From Streptomyces sp. 71268 (GTDB taxonomy: Bacteria; Actinomycetota; Actinomycetes; Streptomycetales; Streptomycetaceae), in the NCBI RefSeq assembly GCF_029392895.1, contig NZ_CP114200.1, positions 773,501-837,500 on the forward strand: a DNA stretch of 64,000 bases. Reading direction: 5' to 3'. Below, one piece after another: positions 34,168 through 42,694 of this stretch; position 1 is the first letter of the stretch; every line of letters begins with the position of its first letter. The position numbers and the translations under genes are program-made. The notes under the pieces are model-generated. The model ran no database searches, was not told where the DNA came from, and was given only the letters and a program-made list of their open reading frames with translations.

Positions 34168-35673
34168 CTAGGCCGCTGCGGCGTCGTGGGAGGTCTGCCG
34201 CGTGGTCCTGCGCAGGGCAGCCGAGGCGGGGCTGCGCCGCCCGCGTGAGGCCGCGCTCCGCTTGCGTCGCTCGGCCACCGGCGCGGTGATCGTCACGGGG
34301 ACGCCGGAGGGCGCCTGGGCACCGGTGAGCTGGCTCAGCGCCTCGTCACCGGGGCGGACCTGGGTGGTCTGGGGCACGATCCCGGCGGCGGCCATGAGGC
34401 GGCTCATGCCGCGACGCTGAGCGGGGGTGACCAGGGTGACGACCTTGCCCGACGCGCCGGCCCGCGCGGTACGGCCGCCGCGGTGGAGGTAGTCCTTGTG
34501 GTCGGTCGGCGGGTCGATGTTGACGACGAGGTCGAGGTTGTCGACGTGGATGCCGCGGGCGGCGACGTTCGTGGCGACGAGCACGGTGACGTGCCCGGTC
34601 TTGAACTGGGCCAGCGTCCGGGTGCGCTGCGACTGCGCCTTCCCACCGTGCAGGGCGGCGGCCCGTACACCATTGGCCAGCAGGTGGTCGGTGAGCTTGT
34701 CCACGGCGCGCTTGGTGTCCAGGAACATGATCACCCGGCCGTCGCGGGCCGCGATCTCGGTGGTCGTACGGTTCTTGTCCGCGCCGTGCACGTGCAGCAC
34801 GTGGTGCTCCATGGTGGTGACCGCACCGGCGGACGGGTCGACGGAGTGGACGACCGGGTCGGTGAGATACCGGCGCACCAGGAGGTCGACGTTGCGGTCG
34901 AGGGTGGCGGAGAACAGCATCCGCTGACCCTCGGGGCGTACCTGGTTCAGGAGTTCGGTGACCTGGGGCATGAAACCCATGTCGGCCATCTGGTCGGCCT
35001 CGTCCAGGACGGTGATCGCGACCTGGTTCAGCCGGCAGTCACCGCGGTCGACGAGGTCCTTGAGCCGGCCCGGCGTGGCGACGACGACCTCGGCGCCGCC
35101 CCGCAGCGCGTTGACCTGCCGGCCGATCGGCATTCCGCCGACGACGGTGGCCAGGCGCAGCTTCACGGAGCGGGCGTAGGGGGTGAGCGCGTCGGTCACC
35201 TGCTGGGCCAGCTCGCGCGTCGGAACGAGGACCAGGGCCAGCGGCTGGCGGGACTCGGCGCGCCGGCCGGCGGTGCGGGCCAGCAGCGCCAGACCGAAGG
35301 CGAGGGTCTTTCCGGAGCCGGTGCGCCCACGTCCCAGGGCGTCGCGGCCCGCGAGGGTGTTGGGCAGGGTCGCACCCTGGATCGGAAACGGGGCGCTCAT
35401 GCCCTGCGCGGTCAGCGCGGCCAGCAGTGGGGCGGGCATGTCGAGGTCGGCGAACGCCTCGACCGCGGGCAGTGCGGGAGTGATCGTCTTCGGCGGGGCG
35501 AACTCGCCGGTGGGCACGGCGGACCGCCGACCGGGGCCGCCCGACCGGCTCGGGCCGCCTGAGCGCCTCGGGGCGGGTGAGCCGAAGCGACCGCCCCGAC
35601 CCGAACCGGCGTCGAAAGCGGGGCCGCCGGAGCGACGGGGCCGGGAGGTGCGGCTCGTACGTGTGGGGTTCAT
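34168..35673 (-). CDS. DEAD-box RNA helicase
   Basis: A 501-residue helicase. An arginine- and glycine-rich N-terminus (about 65 residues) precedes the core: Q-motif region MSAPFPIQGATLPN, motif I GRTGSGKT, motif Ia PTRELAQQ, motif II VLDEADQM, motif III FSAT, and motif VI HRGGRTARAG. The C-terminal tail is basic. Such helicases unwind short RNA duplexes, often in ribosome assembly, RNA decay or cold adaptation. The ATG at 35673 with GGAAGG upstream starts at the basic tail. It lies next to a cold-shock protein gene on the same strand, separated by a strong terminator. Confidence 0.95.
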   Translation of the reverse strand: MNPTRTSRTSRPRRSGGPAFDAGSGRGGRFGSPAPRRSGGPSRSGGPGRRSAVPTGEFAPPKTITPALPAVEAFADLDMPAPLLAALTAQGMSAPFPIQGATLPNTLAGRDALGRGRTGSGKTLAFGLALLARTAGRRAESRQPLALVLVPTRELAQQVTDALTPYARSVKLRLATVVGGMPIGRQVNALRGGAEVVVATPGRLKDLVDRGDCRLNQVAITVLDEADQMADMGFMPQVTELLNQVRPEGQRMLFSATLDRNVDLLVRRYLTDPVVHSVDPSAGAVTTMEHHVLHVHGADKNRTTTEIAARDGRVIMFLDTKRAVDKLTDHLLANGVRAAALHGGKAQSQRTRTLAQFKTGHVTVLVATNVAARGIHVDNLDLVVNIDPPTDHKDYLHRGGRTARAGASGKVVTLVTPAQRRGMSRLMAAAGIVPQTTQVRPGDEALSQLTGAQAPSGVPVTITAPVAERRKRSAASRGRRSPASAALRRTTRQTSHDAAAA

Positions 35674-35953
35674 GGGAGAACCTTCCTCGATACGGCACGT
35701 ATCAAGGCATTCCCGCAGCGGAACCACAGCGCCGGGAATCACGAGAACGGGCCGAAATGGAATGCGAGAATGAAAGCGAAAGCGAAAGCGCAACCGCAGC
35801 GCGGGGAATTCGATGCGCGGTGCGGGCGACAAAAGAGGGACGCCACAGGGGCGCGAGATCACGGACGCCGACGGGCGCGGCCCGGAAAAGGCGGGCGCCG
35901 CTGGAGAGGATCTGGAGGGGCTGCCCCTCGGGCGGCGGCACCGAGGAAAATGC
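35674..35953 (-). promoter_or_regulatory. Probable untranslated leader of the helicase gene
   Basis: The 280 nt between the csp terminator and the helicase start contain no gene. The plus-strand sequence has a run of GAAAGCGAAAGCG-type short repeats near 35770-35790. A long leader is common for cold-inducible helicase genes. I see no definite promoter. Confidence 0.3.
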
Positions 35954-35999
35954 TCGTAGCTGGGGCCCGCACCCCGAGGGATGCGGGCCCCAGCTACGA
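35954..35999 (-). terminator. Terminator after the cold-shock gene
   Basis: Perfect 18-bp arms (35954-35971 and 35982-35999) with a 10-nt loop, 14 nt after the csp stop. On the minus strand the hairpin is followed by GCATTTTCC, giving a short U tract. Confidence 0.85.
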
Positions 36000-36013
36000 A
36001 GTGCGCGTCAGCG

Positions 36014-36217
36014 TCAGGCGGGAACGATGTTCTCGGCCGTCGGGCCCTTCTGGCCCGCAGCGATGTCGAAGGTGACCTTCTGCCCCTCGACCAGCTCACG
36101 GAAGCCCTGGGCGGCGATGTTCGAGAAGTGGGCGAACACGTCGGGACCGCCACCGTCCTGCTCGATGAAGCCGAAACCCTTGGCCGCGTTGAACCACTTC
36201 ACAGTGCCAGACGCCAT
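36014..36217 (-). CDS. CspA-family cold-shock protein
   Basis: A 67-residue single cold-shock domain. RNP1 is KGFGFIEQ and RNP2 DVFAHFSNI, with the usual [14 protein letters not shown] start and AENIVPA end. It binds single-stranded nucleic acid and acts as an RNA chaperone. The ATG at 36217 follows AAGGAGATAT. A leader of perhaps 160 nt precedes it, as in many csp genes. It neighbours a DEAD-box helicase and a MerR-hemolysin III operon whose leader RNA has repeated loop motifs, making a plausible local RNA-binding partner. Confidence 0.97.
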   Translation of the reverse strand: MASGTVKWFNAAKGFGFIEQDGGGPDVFAHFSNIAAQGFRELVEGQKVTFDIAAGQKGPTAENIVPA

Positions 36218-36548
36218 GTCATATCTCCTTGTGGGGCAGTACGCCGGAATCCGCGATTCACGGACACCGGGTCGCCGCGATGATGCCCCGCCCGGAGAAC
36301 AACCGGAAATACAAGACGCTACCCACGGCCGAATAACCGAGGCCAGCGTCGAAGTCTTGGGAACCACAACTGCAACTGAGACCGACAGTAGCACGCGGGA
36401 AAGGCGCTCGTCTGATTGCTGACCGCACTTCGCCTGCACCGAGAGAAACACTCCGCGCGCCGCCCGCCAAAACCTCATTCGGCCGCAACAGATAGACGAG
36501 CGCCGGTGAACTTCTTTTACGGCGCACGGCGGGCTTGACCCTCGCTGG
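36218..36548 (-). promoter_or_regulatory. csp upstream region, probable leader and promoter
   Basis: No gene is seen. On the minus strand TACTGT (36390-36385) is a possible -10, giving a leader of about 160 nt, but no clear -35 was found. The leader side contains TTGCAGTTGTGG-like short repeats. Confidence 0.35.
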
Positions 36549-37331
36549 TCAGGTAGCCCCCAGGAAGATGGCCGTGTAGTGCGCGGAAAACGCGGCGATG
36601 GTGAGCGTGTGGAAGACCTCGTGAAAGCCGAACCAGTTCGGTGAGGGGTCGGGCCGCTTGAGGCCGTACACGGCCGCGCCCGCGGTGTAGAGGAGGCCGC
36701 CGGCGATGATGAGCGCGACCACCGCGGCGCCGCCGGCACGCGCGAAGTCGGGGAGGTAGAAGACGGCGGCCCAGCCCAGGGCGATGTAGCACAGGGTGTA
36801 GAGCCATCGCGGGGCGTTGATCCAGAAGACGCGGAAGGTGATGCCGGCCGTGGCTCCGCCCCAGACCAGGGACAGCAGAACCCGCTGTTGATCCCCGGGC
36901 AGCAGCGAGACCGCCAGGGGCGTGTACGTGCCGGCGATGATCAGGAAGATGTTCGCGTGGTCCAGCCGCCGCAGGACGGCCTCCCCACGCGGGCCCCAGG
37001 TCCCGCGGTGGTAGAGCCCACTGGTACCGAACAGCAGGCAGGCCGACAGCGCGTACACCGAGCAGGCGGCGACCGCCGCCGTCGAGCGGGCCAGGGCGAT
37101 CAGGACGATGCCGCCGGCCAGCGCGAGGGGGAACACCCCGGCGTGCAGCCAGCCCCGCATCCTCGGCTTCAGCACAGCCGCCGCGCGCCGCAGGGCCTCT
37201 TCCGGGGCGGCGGCACCTGCCCGCTGGGCGGGCGGGTCGGGCGGCGCGTCGACCGCTGGAACGCGGCCGACGCGGGCAGGGTGTTCGGGTTGGCGGCTGC
37301 GCGCCACCGGATGGGCGTTTTCAGCAGTCAT
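36549..37331 (-). CDS. Hemolysin III family (PAQR-like) membrane protein
   Basis: A 260-residue protein with seven hydrophobic helices after a 60-residue proline- and alanine-rich N-terminus. PAQR zinc-site motifs are visible: [27 protein letters not shown] and [13 protein letters not shown]. Bacterial members (YqfA/hemolysin III) are of uncertain function, possibly membrane-fluidity sensing or hydrolase activity. It starts 57 nt after the small MerR gene and is probably in its operon. Being next to cold-shock genes, a role in membrane response to temperature is plausible but inferred. Confidence 0.88.
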   Translation of the reverse strand: MTAENAHPVARSRQPEHPARVGRVPAVDAPPDPPAQRAGAAAPEEALRRAAAVLKPRMRGWLHAGVFPLALAGGIVLIALARSTAAVAACSVYALSACLLFGTSGLYHRGTWGPRGEAVLRRLDHANIFLIIAGTYTPLAVSLLPGDQQRVLLSLVWGGATAGITFRVFWINAPRWLYTLCYIALGWAAVFYLPDFARAGGAAVVALIIAGGLLYTAGAAVYGLKRPDPSPNWFGFHEVFHTLTIAAFSAHYTAIFLGAT

Positions 37332-37388
37332 GTACTCATCCGGAAATCAGTGGGCGGAAGGTACCGTGAGCGTTACCGCGACCGCGGA

Positions 37389-37721
37389 TCAGTCGCCGGC
37401 CGCGGACTGGGACGCGGAGCGGCGGTACTCGGCGTTGATACGTCGGGCCTCTTCGAGCTGGTCTTCGAGGATGACGATGCGGCAGGCGGCCTCGACGGGC
37501 GTGCCCTGGTCGACGAGTTCCCGGGCCCGGGCGGCGATGCGCAGTTGGTAGCGGGAGTAACGCCGGTGGCCGCCCTCGGAACGGAGCGGGGTGATGAGGC
37601 GGGCTTCTCCGACGGCGCGAAGGAAGCCCTGCGTGGTGCCGAGCAGTTCGGCGGCCCGGCCTATCGTGTAGGCGGGGTAGTCGTCGTCGTCGAGACGGTC
37701 GAACGAGTCATTTGCTGTCAT
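37389..37721 (-). CDS. Small MerR-type DNA-binding regulator
   Basis: A 110-residue protein with a MerR winged helix: YPAYTIGRAAELLGTTQGFL (helix-turn-helix), then RLITPLRSEGGHRRYSRYQL, the typical wing. A short coiled-coil dimerisation helix ends it (IVILEDQLEEARRINAEYRR). There is no effector domain, so it may sense through partners or act constitutively. The ATG at 37721 follows AAAGAGGTG. Such proteins often lie beside cold-shock genes in streptomycetes. A roughly 660-nt leader with many hairpins precedes it, so its expression is likely controlled in the RNA. Confidence 0.9.
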   Translation of the reverse strand: MTANDSFDRLDDDDYPAYTIGRAAELLGTTQGFLRAVGEARLITPLRSEGGHRRYSRYQLRIAARARELVDQGTPVEAACRIVILEDQLEEARRINAEYRRSASQSAAGD

Positions 37722-38387
37722 ATACACCTCTTTGCGGAACGCGTGGAGGGGCCCGAGTGCCACATGGCACCCGGGCCCCGAAGGAACAACTACACCATCT
37801 GCCGGCCCTGGTACTACGCCGGCCTTCTGTTTCCGCTGACCCGACCTGAACTCTGCCGGGGGCGCGGGGATCGCGGTTGCTTGACCGGAGACCACCTCAC
37901 TATCGATGTCCTGCGGTACCCGGGCTCAGACTTCACGCCCGGGCGATCCTGATGGCGCCTGGTCCCTCCGTTCTTCCCTCTGGGATCGATCTCTTGCCTA
38001 CATCCGGTACTGCTGTCCTGCGTGTTGCTCAGTGGCCTGTGCCAGCGCCACTCTTCGGCAGCCAGCCCCGTCGCCCGTCCTGCCTCTGCTCTGGCTTGGA
38101 ACCCCACTGCCGAACCTCCCGGTGCGCGCGTCCGCAGCCGACGCCTTCACCGAGGTGCTGCTCACCTTCGCTGCTGGGTACTGCTCCCGCGTGAACTGCG
38201 GTACTGCTCACGGCGGCCCCTGATCACCGCGGGCCACCCGGTCCGGCCGTCAGTCCCGTCGCCATCCTGCGATCACTCCGGCTTCGAAACTCCACCGCCG
38301 CACCGTCTTGCGAGCTGCTACTGCGGGTACTACTGCCCGGCAGTTCGTCTCTGCCGGGCCCTGCTTGTCTCTCTGGCTACGAGAAAA
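37722..38387 (-). ncRNA. Candidate structured 5' leader RNA with repeated AGCAGUA loops
   Basis: About 660 nt between a good promoter and the merR-type gene without a supported ORF. On the RNA strand the motif AGCAGUA or a close variant recurs. Several copies lie in tiny GC-clamped hairpins: GGG-AGCAGUA-CCC (38088-independent coordinates 38176-38188), GGUG-AGCAG-CACC (38154-38166), GGG-CAGUAGUA-CCC (38325-38338), and GUAGUACCAGG between GCCGGC arms (37801-37823). Further copies are near 38006-38018, 38202-38208 and 38319-38324. Larger hairpins are 38335-38359 (9-bp arms, just after the start), 37919-37943, and 37748-37779 (14-bp arms with one G-U pair, 26 nt before the ATG). Repeated loops suggest an RNA-binding protein or dimerisation. 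No known riboswitch class was recognised. Confidence 0.5.
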
Positions 38388-38416
38388 ACCATAACCACGC
38401 CACTGCCCAATGTCTA
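38388..38416 (-). promoter_or_regulatory. Promoter of the merR leader RNA
   Basis: On the minus strand TAGACA (38416-38411) and TATGGT (38393-38388) are exactly 17 nt apart, a good match to a vegetative-sigma promoter. Transcription should start near 38381, just before the first perfect hairpin. Confidence 0.6.
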
Positions 38417-38624
38417 CTCTGGCCGGCATAGATTTTCGCGGCTCGGGGGCGGGGATAGTCGGCGTTGGCCACGGGGTGAGTGCGCGACGGTCTCGCTCCG
38501 GCCGAGGCCCGCGACCGGATGTGCTTACCCGTCGCCGCCCTACGATCACCAGCGCTGAGACACCGCCCTCCCTGAAACGGCAGCCACCCACCAGCCGCGT
38601 CCCCGACCTCACAGGGTCGTACAG

Positions 38625-39533
38625 CTAGCCCGTAAGGGCGCCTCCGGTGGCCTCCGACCCCGGGTCGCCGACGGCGGGATGGCTCTCCAGCAGCCGCTCC
38701 AGCCTGCGCCGTGCGGTGAACCCCTCGCGGGGCAGGTGAACAGTGACACGCAGATCGTGGCGGCTCGACGGGTGCAGGACCAGGTGATCGAAGGTCATCT
38801 CGCCCATGACGGGGTGCAGTACGGACTTGGTTCCGTTGGACTCCTTGCGTACGTCGTGCTGGTCCCAGAGACGTGCGAAGTCCGGGCTCTCCTGGCGGAG
38901 CCGGCACGCGATCACGGCGAACCGCTGATCGTCGGAGTAGGCCGCGGCGGCTCCCCGGAAGTCGGCGACCACCTGCGGGGCCAGGGTGTCCCAGTTGGCG
39001 AAAAAGGAGCGGTACTTCTCGTCAGTGAAAAAGGAGACCAAGCAGTTCTGGCCGTGGCCACGGAGCCCGAACACCGCCTGTGCCGACCGGTTGATGATGA
39101 TGAAGTTCCACCACCGGTCCAGTACGTAGGCCGGGTAGGGCGACCACACGTCCACCAACCGCCGCAGCTCGGGCATGGGAGCTGCGTCCTCGACAACCTT
39201 GTCCTCTGGCGGCTGCAGACCCACCAACTGGTACAGGTACGCCCGCTCGGCACGGTTGAGAGTGAGCACCCGGCTGATCGACTCCACGACGGAGTCCGAG
39301 ACGTTGATGACGCGTCCCTGCTCCAGCCATGTGTACCAGGAGACCCCGATGCCGGCGAGCGTCGCGACCTCCTCGCGGCGCAGGCCGGGTGTCCGACGCA
39401 GCCCCCGGCCGGGAAGCCCGACGTCCTCCGGCCTGACCCGGGCACGACGCGAGCGCAGAAAGGCGCGGAGTTCCTCTCTACGTGGTCGGGACTGGTCCGC
39501 TCCGTCGGCTGCTGAGGTGTGAGTGGTGGTCAT
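38625..39533 (-). CDS. XRE-type regulator with MmyB-like ligand domain
   Basis: A 302-residue regulator. The N-terminal XRE helix-turn-helix reads GLRREEVATLAGIGVSWYTW followed by LEQG. The C-terminal domain, with APMPELRRLVDVWSPYPAYV and DRWWNFIIINRSAQAVFG, is the MmyB-like PAS-type ligand-binding domain, thought to bind fatty-acid-like ligands. It is divergent from an SDR gene, an arrangement known to recur for MmyB-like regulators in actinobacteria. It therefore probably controls the SDR-SRPBCC-exporter genes next to it. The ligand is unknown. Confidence 0.93.
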   Translation of the reverse strand: MTTTHTSAADGADQSRPRREELRAFLRSRRARVRPEDVGLPGRGLRRTPGLRREEVATLAGIGVSWYTWLEQGRVINVSDSVVESISRVLTLNRAERAYLYQLVGLQPPEDKVVEDAAPMPELRRLVDVWSPYPAYVLDRWWNFIIINRSAQAVFGLRGHGQNCLVSFFTDEKYRSFFANWDTLAPQVVADFRGAAAAYSDDQRFAVIACRLRQESPDFARLWDQHDVRKESNGTKSVLHPVMGEMTFDHLVLHPSSRHDLRVTVHLPREGFTARRRLERLLESHPAVGDPGSEATGGALTG

Positions 39534-39694
39534 GACACCACCATAAGCAGGCTCTACTCACGTCCGGGCAATGTCGCAGAAGATGCTCGACGTGACGAAT
39601 GCCGGGCCCACCCCGATGGGCCCTGTCTCTTCCTGCGCGCTCACCGGCAGGCATGGGCGGAAACGGAGGTTCCGGCGCTCGTCGGCACCTTTAC

Positions 39695-39704
39695 TGACGC
39701 GTCA
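39695..39704. promoter_or_regulatory. Palindrome between the XRE and SDR genes
   Basis: TGACGCGTCA is a perfect 10-bp palindrome in the 234-nt divergent region, 64 nt before the SDR start. It is a candidate operator for the MmyB-type regulator. Confidence 0.35.
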
Positions 39705-39767
39705 CCACGGCCGAATGCGATGGCGATCCGGCCACCTCTTCCGATTACTTAACTGACTGGGTATGTC

Positions 39768-40541
39768 ATGACGCAGAACAATCCGACCCCCTCTCGATTC
39801 GACGGCCGGGTCGTCCTGATCACCGGTGGTGCCACCGGCATGGGATTCTCCGCCGCCGAACTCTTTCTCGCCGAAGGCGCGAAGGTCGTCATCACCGGGC
39901 GCGGCGAGGACCGCCTGAAGGCAGCGGCCGAGCGCCTGGATGGTGGCGACCAACTGTTCGCGGCACCCGCTGACGTCTCCCGGCCGGCCGACCTGGACCG
40001 TCTGCTGGGCGCGGTGAGTGAGCGCTTCGGGCAGCTCGACGTGGTCTTCGCGAACGCCGGTGTCGGCGTTTTCAAGCGTGTTCAGGACTTCACCGCGGAG
40101 GACGTCGACCTCGTGGTCGACGCGAATTTCAAGGGCGTCTTCTACACCGTGCAGCGCGCGCTGCCGCTGCTGCGAGACGGCGCCTCGATCGTCATCAACG
40201 CCTCCTGGACCCACCATCGAGGCCTGGCCATCGGCTCCCTGTACGCCGCGACCAAGGCAGCCGCAGCCAACCTCGCCAAGACCCTGGCGAGCGACCTGGC
40301 CGACCGGCGCATCCGGGTCAACTCGATCAGCCCCGGCTACATCGACACGGACATGTTCCAGGAGTCGGTCCCCACCCCCGAGGAGCGGGAGGCCAGCGCC
40401 CGGCAGTCGGTGCAACAGCGGGTCGGTACACCGGAAGAGGTGGCCCGAACGGTCGCGTTCCTGGCCTCCGACGCCGCCGCGTTCGTCAACGGCGTCGACC
40501 TCCTGGTCGACGGGGGCGTCGTGAACGCGATCCCCGCCTGA
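39768..40541 (+). CDS. Short-chain dehydrogenase/reductase
   Basis: A 257-residue classical SDR: cofactor loop VLITGGATGMGFSAAELF, the VITGRGED region, NAGVGV, catalytic serine in INASWTHHRGL, YAATK with the catalytic tyrosine and lysine, and ISPGYIDTDMF. The arginine after the second strand (TGR) suggests NADPH preference. It probably reduces or oxidises a small carbonyl or alcohol. It begins a plus-strand run with an SRPBCC protein (37 nt later) and a DHA2 exporter, divergent from its likely regulator. The substrate is unknown. Confidence 0.92.
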   Translation: MTQNNPTPSRFDGRVVLITGGATGMGFSAAELFLAEGAKVVITGRGEDRLKAAAERLDGGDQLFAAPADVSRPADLDRLLGAVSERFGQLDVVFANAGVGVFKRVQDFTAEDVDLVVDANFKGVFYTVQRALPLLRDGASIVINASWTHHRGLAIGSLYAATKAAAANLAKTLASDLADRRIRVNSISPGYIDTDMFQESVPTPEEREASARQSVQQRVGTPEEVARTVAFLASDAAAFVNGVDLLVDGGVVNAIPA

Positions 40542-40577
40542 TCAGTCGTCGGCCACCGCGTGAAGAGGAGACCGGAA

Positions 40578-41012
40578 ATGCGCACCATCGAAACGTACGT
40601 CAACATAGCGGCGCCCCTGGACGTGGTCTGGGACGTCATCGTGGACTTCGACCGGTACGGGGAGTGGAACCCGTTCATCCTGGAAGCCCGCGGAAAGGCC
40701 GAAGTCGGCCAGGAACTGTGGCTGCGCATGCAGCGCCCCAAGAAGTCACAGCAGGAGACCCACTCCCCCACGGTTACGGTCGTGGAGCGAAATCGCCACC
40801 TCCAGTGGTCGGGGATCATTCGTCACGCGACGGTGTTCCGCGCCCGCCACGAATTCCTTCTGGAGGAAATCGAAACAGGCGTGCGGCTGCGCCAGCGGGA
40901 GGACTTCGGCGGCCTGACCATGCCTTTCGCCGGCGGGATGGTCTGGCGCATCGAAGAGGGGTTCCTGCTCATGAACGCCGCCTTGAAAGTACGAGCCGAA
41001 TCCCAGCGCTGA
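40578..41012 (+). CDS. SRPBCC family protein (polyketide cyclase-like)
   Basis: A 144-residue START/SRPBCC fold. MRTIETYVNIAAPLDVVWDV begins it, then FDRYGEWNPFILEARGKAEV, and a long C-terminal helix from FAGGMVWRIEEGFLLMNAAL. This fold makes a deep ligand pocket in polyketide cyclases and lipid-binding proteins. The ATG at 40578 has GAGGAGA at 8 nt; a GTG at 40560 is a less likely alternative. It lies between the SDR and an exporter, suggesting binding or modification of the same small molecule. Confidence 0.85.
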   Translation: MRTIETYVNIAAPLDVVWDVIVDFDRYGEWNPFILEARGKAEVGQELWLRMQRPKKSQQETHSPTVTVVERNRHLQWSGIIRHATVFRARHEFLLEEIETGVRLRQREDFGGLTMPFAGGMVWRIEEGFLLMNAALKVRAESQR

Positions 41013-41039
41013 CGCGCTTGTGATGAAGGAGCACGCGAA

Positions 41040-42635
41040 GTGAATGCCCTCTTGGCGGGTGGCAAGCGCCGATCGAGCCCCCAGCTCACGCTGGGCGCGG
41101 TGCTGTTGACACTGTTGATCCTGCCGACCTCCGTGACGGGGTCGGGGGTCGCGCTACCGCACATCGACCATGACACGCACGCCTCCTTGGACGCGTTGCA
41201 ATGGGTGGTGCACGGTTACAACCTGACCTTCGCGAGCTTCATGCTGGCCTGCGGTTCGCTGGCCGATCTCGTGGGGCGTCGGCGCATGTTCGCGGTGGGC
41301 GCCGCGCTGTTCACCGGGGCCTCGCTGGTCAGCGCGGTGGCGAGCAACATCATCCTGCTCGACGTCGTGCGCGGGCTGGCGGGCGTGGGCGCGGCCGCGT
41401 TGCTGACCAGTGGCAGCTCCATCCTGGCCACCACGTTCGACGGTGCCGCCCGGACCAGGGCGTTCGCCGCCGTAGGCATCGCCACCGGCGCCGGTCTCGC
41501 CCTGGGAGCCATGATCGCGGGTGTGCTGTCCGACACTCTGGGGTGGCGCGCGTTCTACGGTTCGCACGCGTTGTTGATGGCTCTGGTCCTGTTGGTCGTG
41601 CCGTTCATGCCGGAGTCGCGGAACGAGTCGGCGGCCAGGGTGGACTGGACGGGGACGGTGACCTTCGTCGGCAGCCTGTTCCTCCTCATGCTCGGCATGG
41701 TCGAGGGGCCTCAGTGGGGCTGGGGCAGTGCCGGTGTCCTCGCGCTGTTGATCGGGTCGGTGGTCCTGATGGTGGTCTTCGTGCTGGTGGAGCGGCGCCA
41801 GGAGCACCCGATGTTCGACCTGTCGCTGTTGCGCAACGGTCGGTTCATGGCACTGTGCCTGATCCCCGTGGTGGTCACGTTCGCCTTCGTGATCCTGCTG
41901 CCGCTGTTGCCGAACTACCTGGTGGTGGTCAACGAGTCGAGCAGCAAGTCAGCTGGCGCCATGATGCTGCTCATGACAGTGCCAATCCTGGTCGGGCCGA
42001 TCCTGGCCGGGAAGCTCATCAAGTGGGGTTGGTCAGCGCGCTCGGTGTTCACCGCCAGCCTGGCGTGTCTGACGTTCGGGGTGGCGTGGCTCGCCCTGGT
42101 CCTGGAGCCGGGGGTAGGCGCCGGCGCTCTGGCGGGCCCCCTGATCACACTCGGTATCGGGCTCGGGCTCAACTTCGGGCTGGTCGACGGTGCCGTCCTC
42201 ACTGTCGTCCCGTCCCAGGCGACGGGCGCCGCCGCGGGTTTCCTCAACACCCTCCGGTTGGGCAGCGAGGCCGTCGTCATCGCCGCTGCCGGCTCGGCGC
42301 TCGTCAACCTGTTGCAGAATTCGCTCCGGGACGGACTGGACCGCTTCCCCACCTATCGGGGCGAACCGGAGGATCTGGCCAACGACGCGAACGCGGGCGA
42401 CCTCGACGACGCGCTGTCCGAGCTGCCGGCCGACGCGCGGTCCGGGCTCTTCGACTTCGTCGCCGACGGGTTCACCGACGCCTGGCACGCGGTGCTGTGG
42501 GTCAGCGCCGTGATCTGCGCGCTGCTGTCCGTGGCGATCTACGCCATGCTCGGCGAGCCGAAGGAGCGACCCGCCGCCAGCGCGGGGGCAGCGACGCCGA
42601 CCAAGGGCGCGGCCACAGCGGAAAGCGTGCCGTAG
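41040..42635 (+). CDS. MFS drug exporter, DHA2 family
   Basis: A 531-residue 14-helix transporter. Motif A is GSLADLVGRRRMFAVG; the first helix reads LPTSVTGSGVALPHI. The last long hydrophilic loop (DRFPTYRGEPEDLANDANAG) is a family feature. The GTG at 41040 has AAGGAG 10 nt upstream. It ends the SDR-SRPBCC-exporter operon and is followed by a strong terminator. It likely exports a toxic or signalling compound handled by the upstream enzymes. It also lies 1.6 kb before the SARP cluster, whose product it might export. Confidence 0.9.
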   Translation: MNALLAGGKRRSSPQLTLGAVLLTLLILPTSVTGSGVALPHIDHDTHASLDALQWVVHGYNLTFASFMLACGSLADLVGRRRMFAVGAALFTGASLVSAVASNIILLDVVRGLAGVGAAALLTSGSSILATTFDGAARTRAFAAVGIATGAGLALGAMIAGVLSDTLGWRAFYGSHALLMALVLLVVPFMPESRNESAARVDWTGTVTFVGSLFLLMLGMVEGPQWGWGSAGVLALLIGSVVLMVVFVLVERRQEHPMFDLSLLRNGRFMALCLIPVVVTFAFVILLPLLPNYLVVVNESSSKSAGAMMLLMTVPILVGPILAGKLIKWGWSARSVFTASLACLTFGVAWLALVLEPGVGAGALAGPLITLGIGLGLNFGLVDGAVLTVVPSQATGAAAGFLNTLRLGSEAVVIAAAGSALVNLLQNSLRDGLDRFPTYRGEPEDLANDANAGDLDDALSELPADARSGLFDFVADGFTDAWHAVLWVSAVICALLSVAIYAMLGEPKERPAASAGAATPTKGAATAESVP

Positions 42636-42660
42636 CCCGACACTGGTCGCGCACACACGG

Positions 42661-42694
42661 CGGGGCGGGTGCCCTTGACTGGGCGCCCGCCCCG
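42661..42694 (+). terminator. Terminator after the exporter gene
   Basis: Arms 42661-42674 and 42681-42694 pair over 14 positions with one G-U pair and a 6-nt loop, followed by GTTTGG. It lies 26 nt after the stop. Confidence 0.75.

Noticed and set aside
38154..38338. GCAGTA repeats as a possible CRISPR array
   Set aside because: The repeats are only about 7 nt, unequally spaced, and lie in hairpin loops; no cas gene is in the window.
37741..38612. Several 60-178 codon frames across the MerR leader region
   Set aside because: They fall in both strands and all frames with no consistent codon bias, and the repeated hairpins cut across them; a non-coding leader explains the region better.
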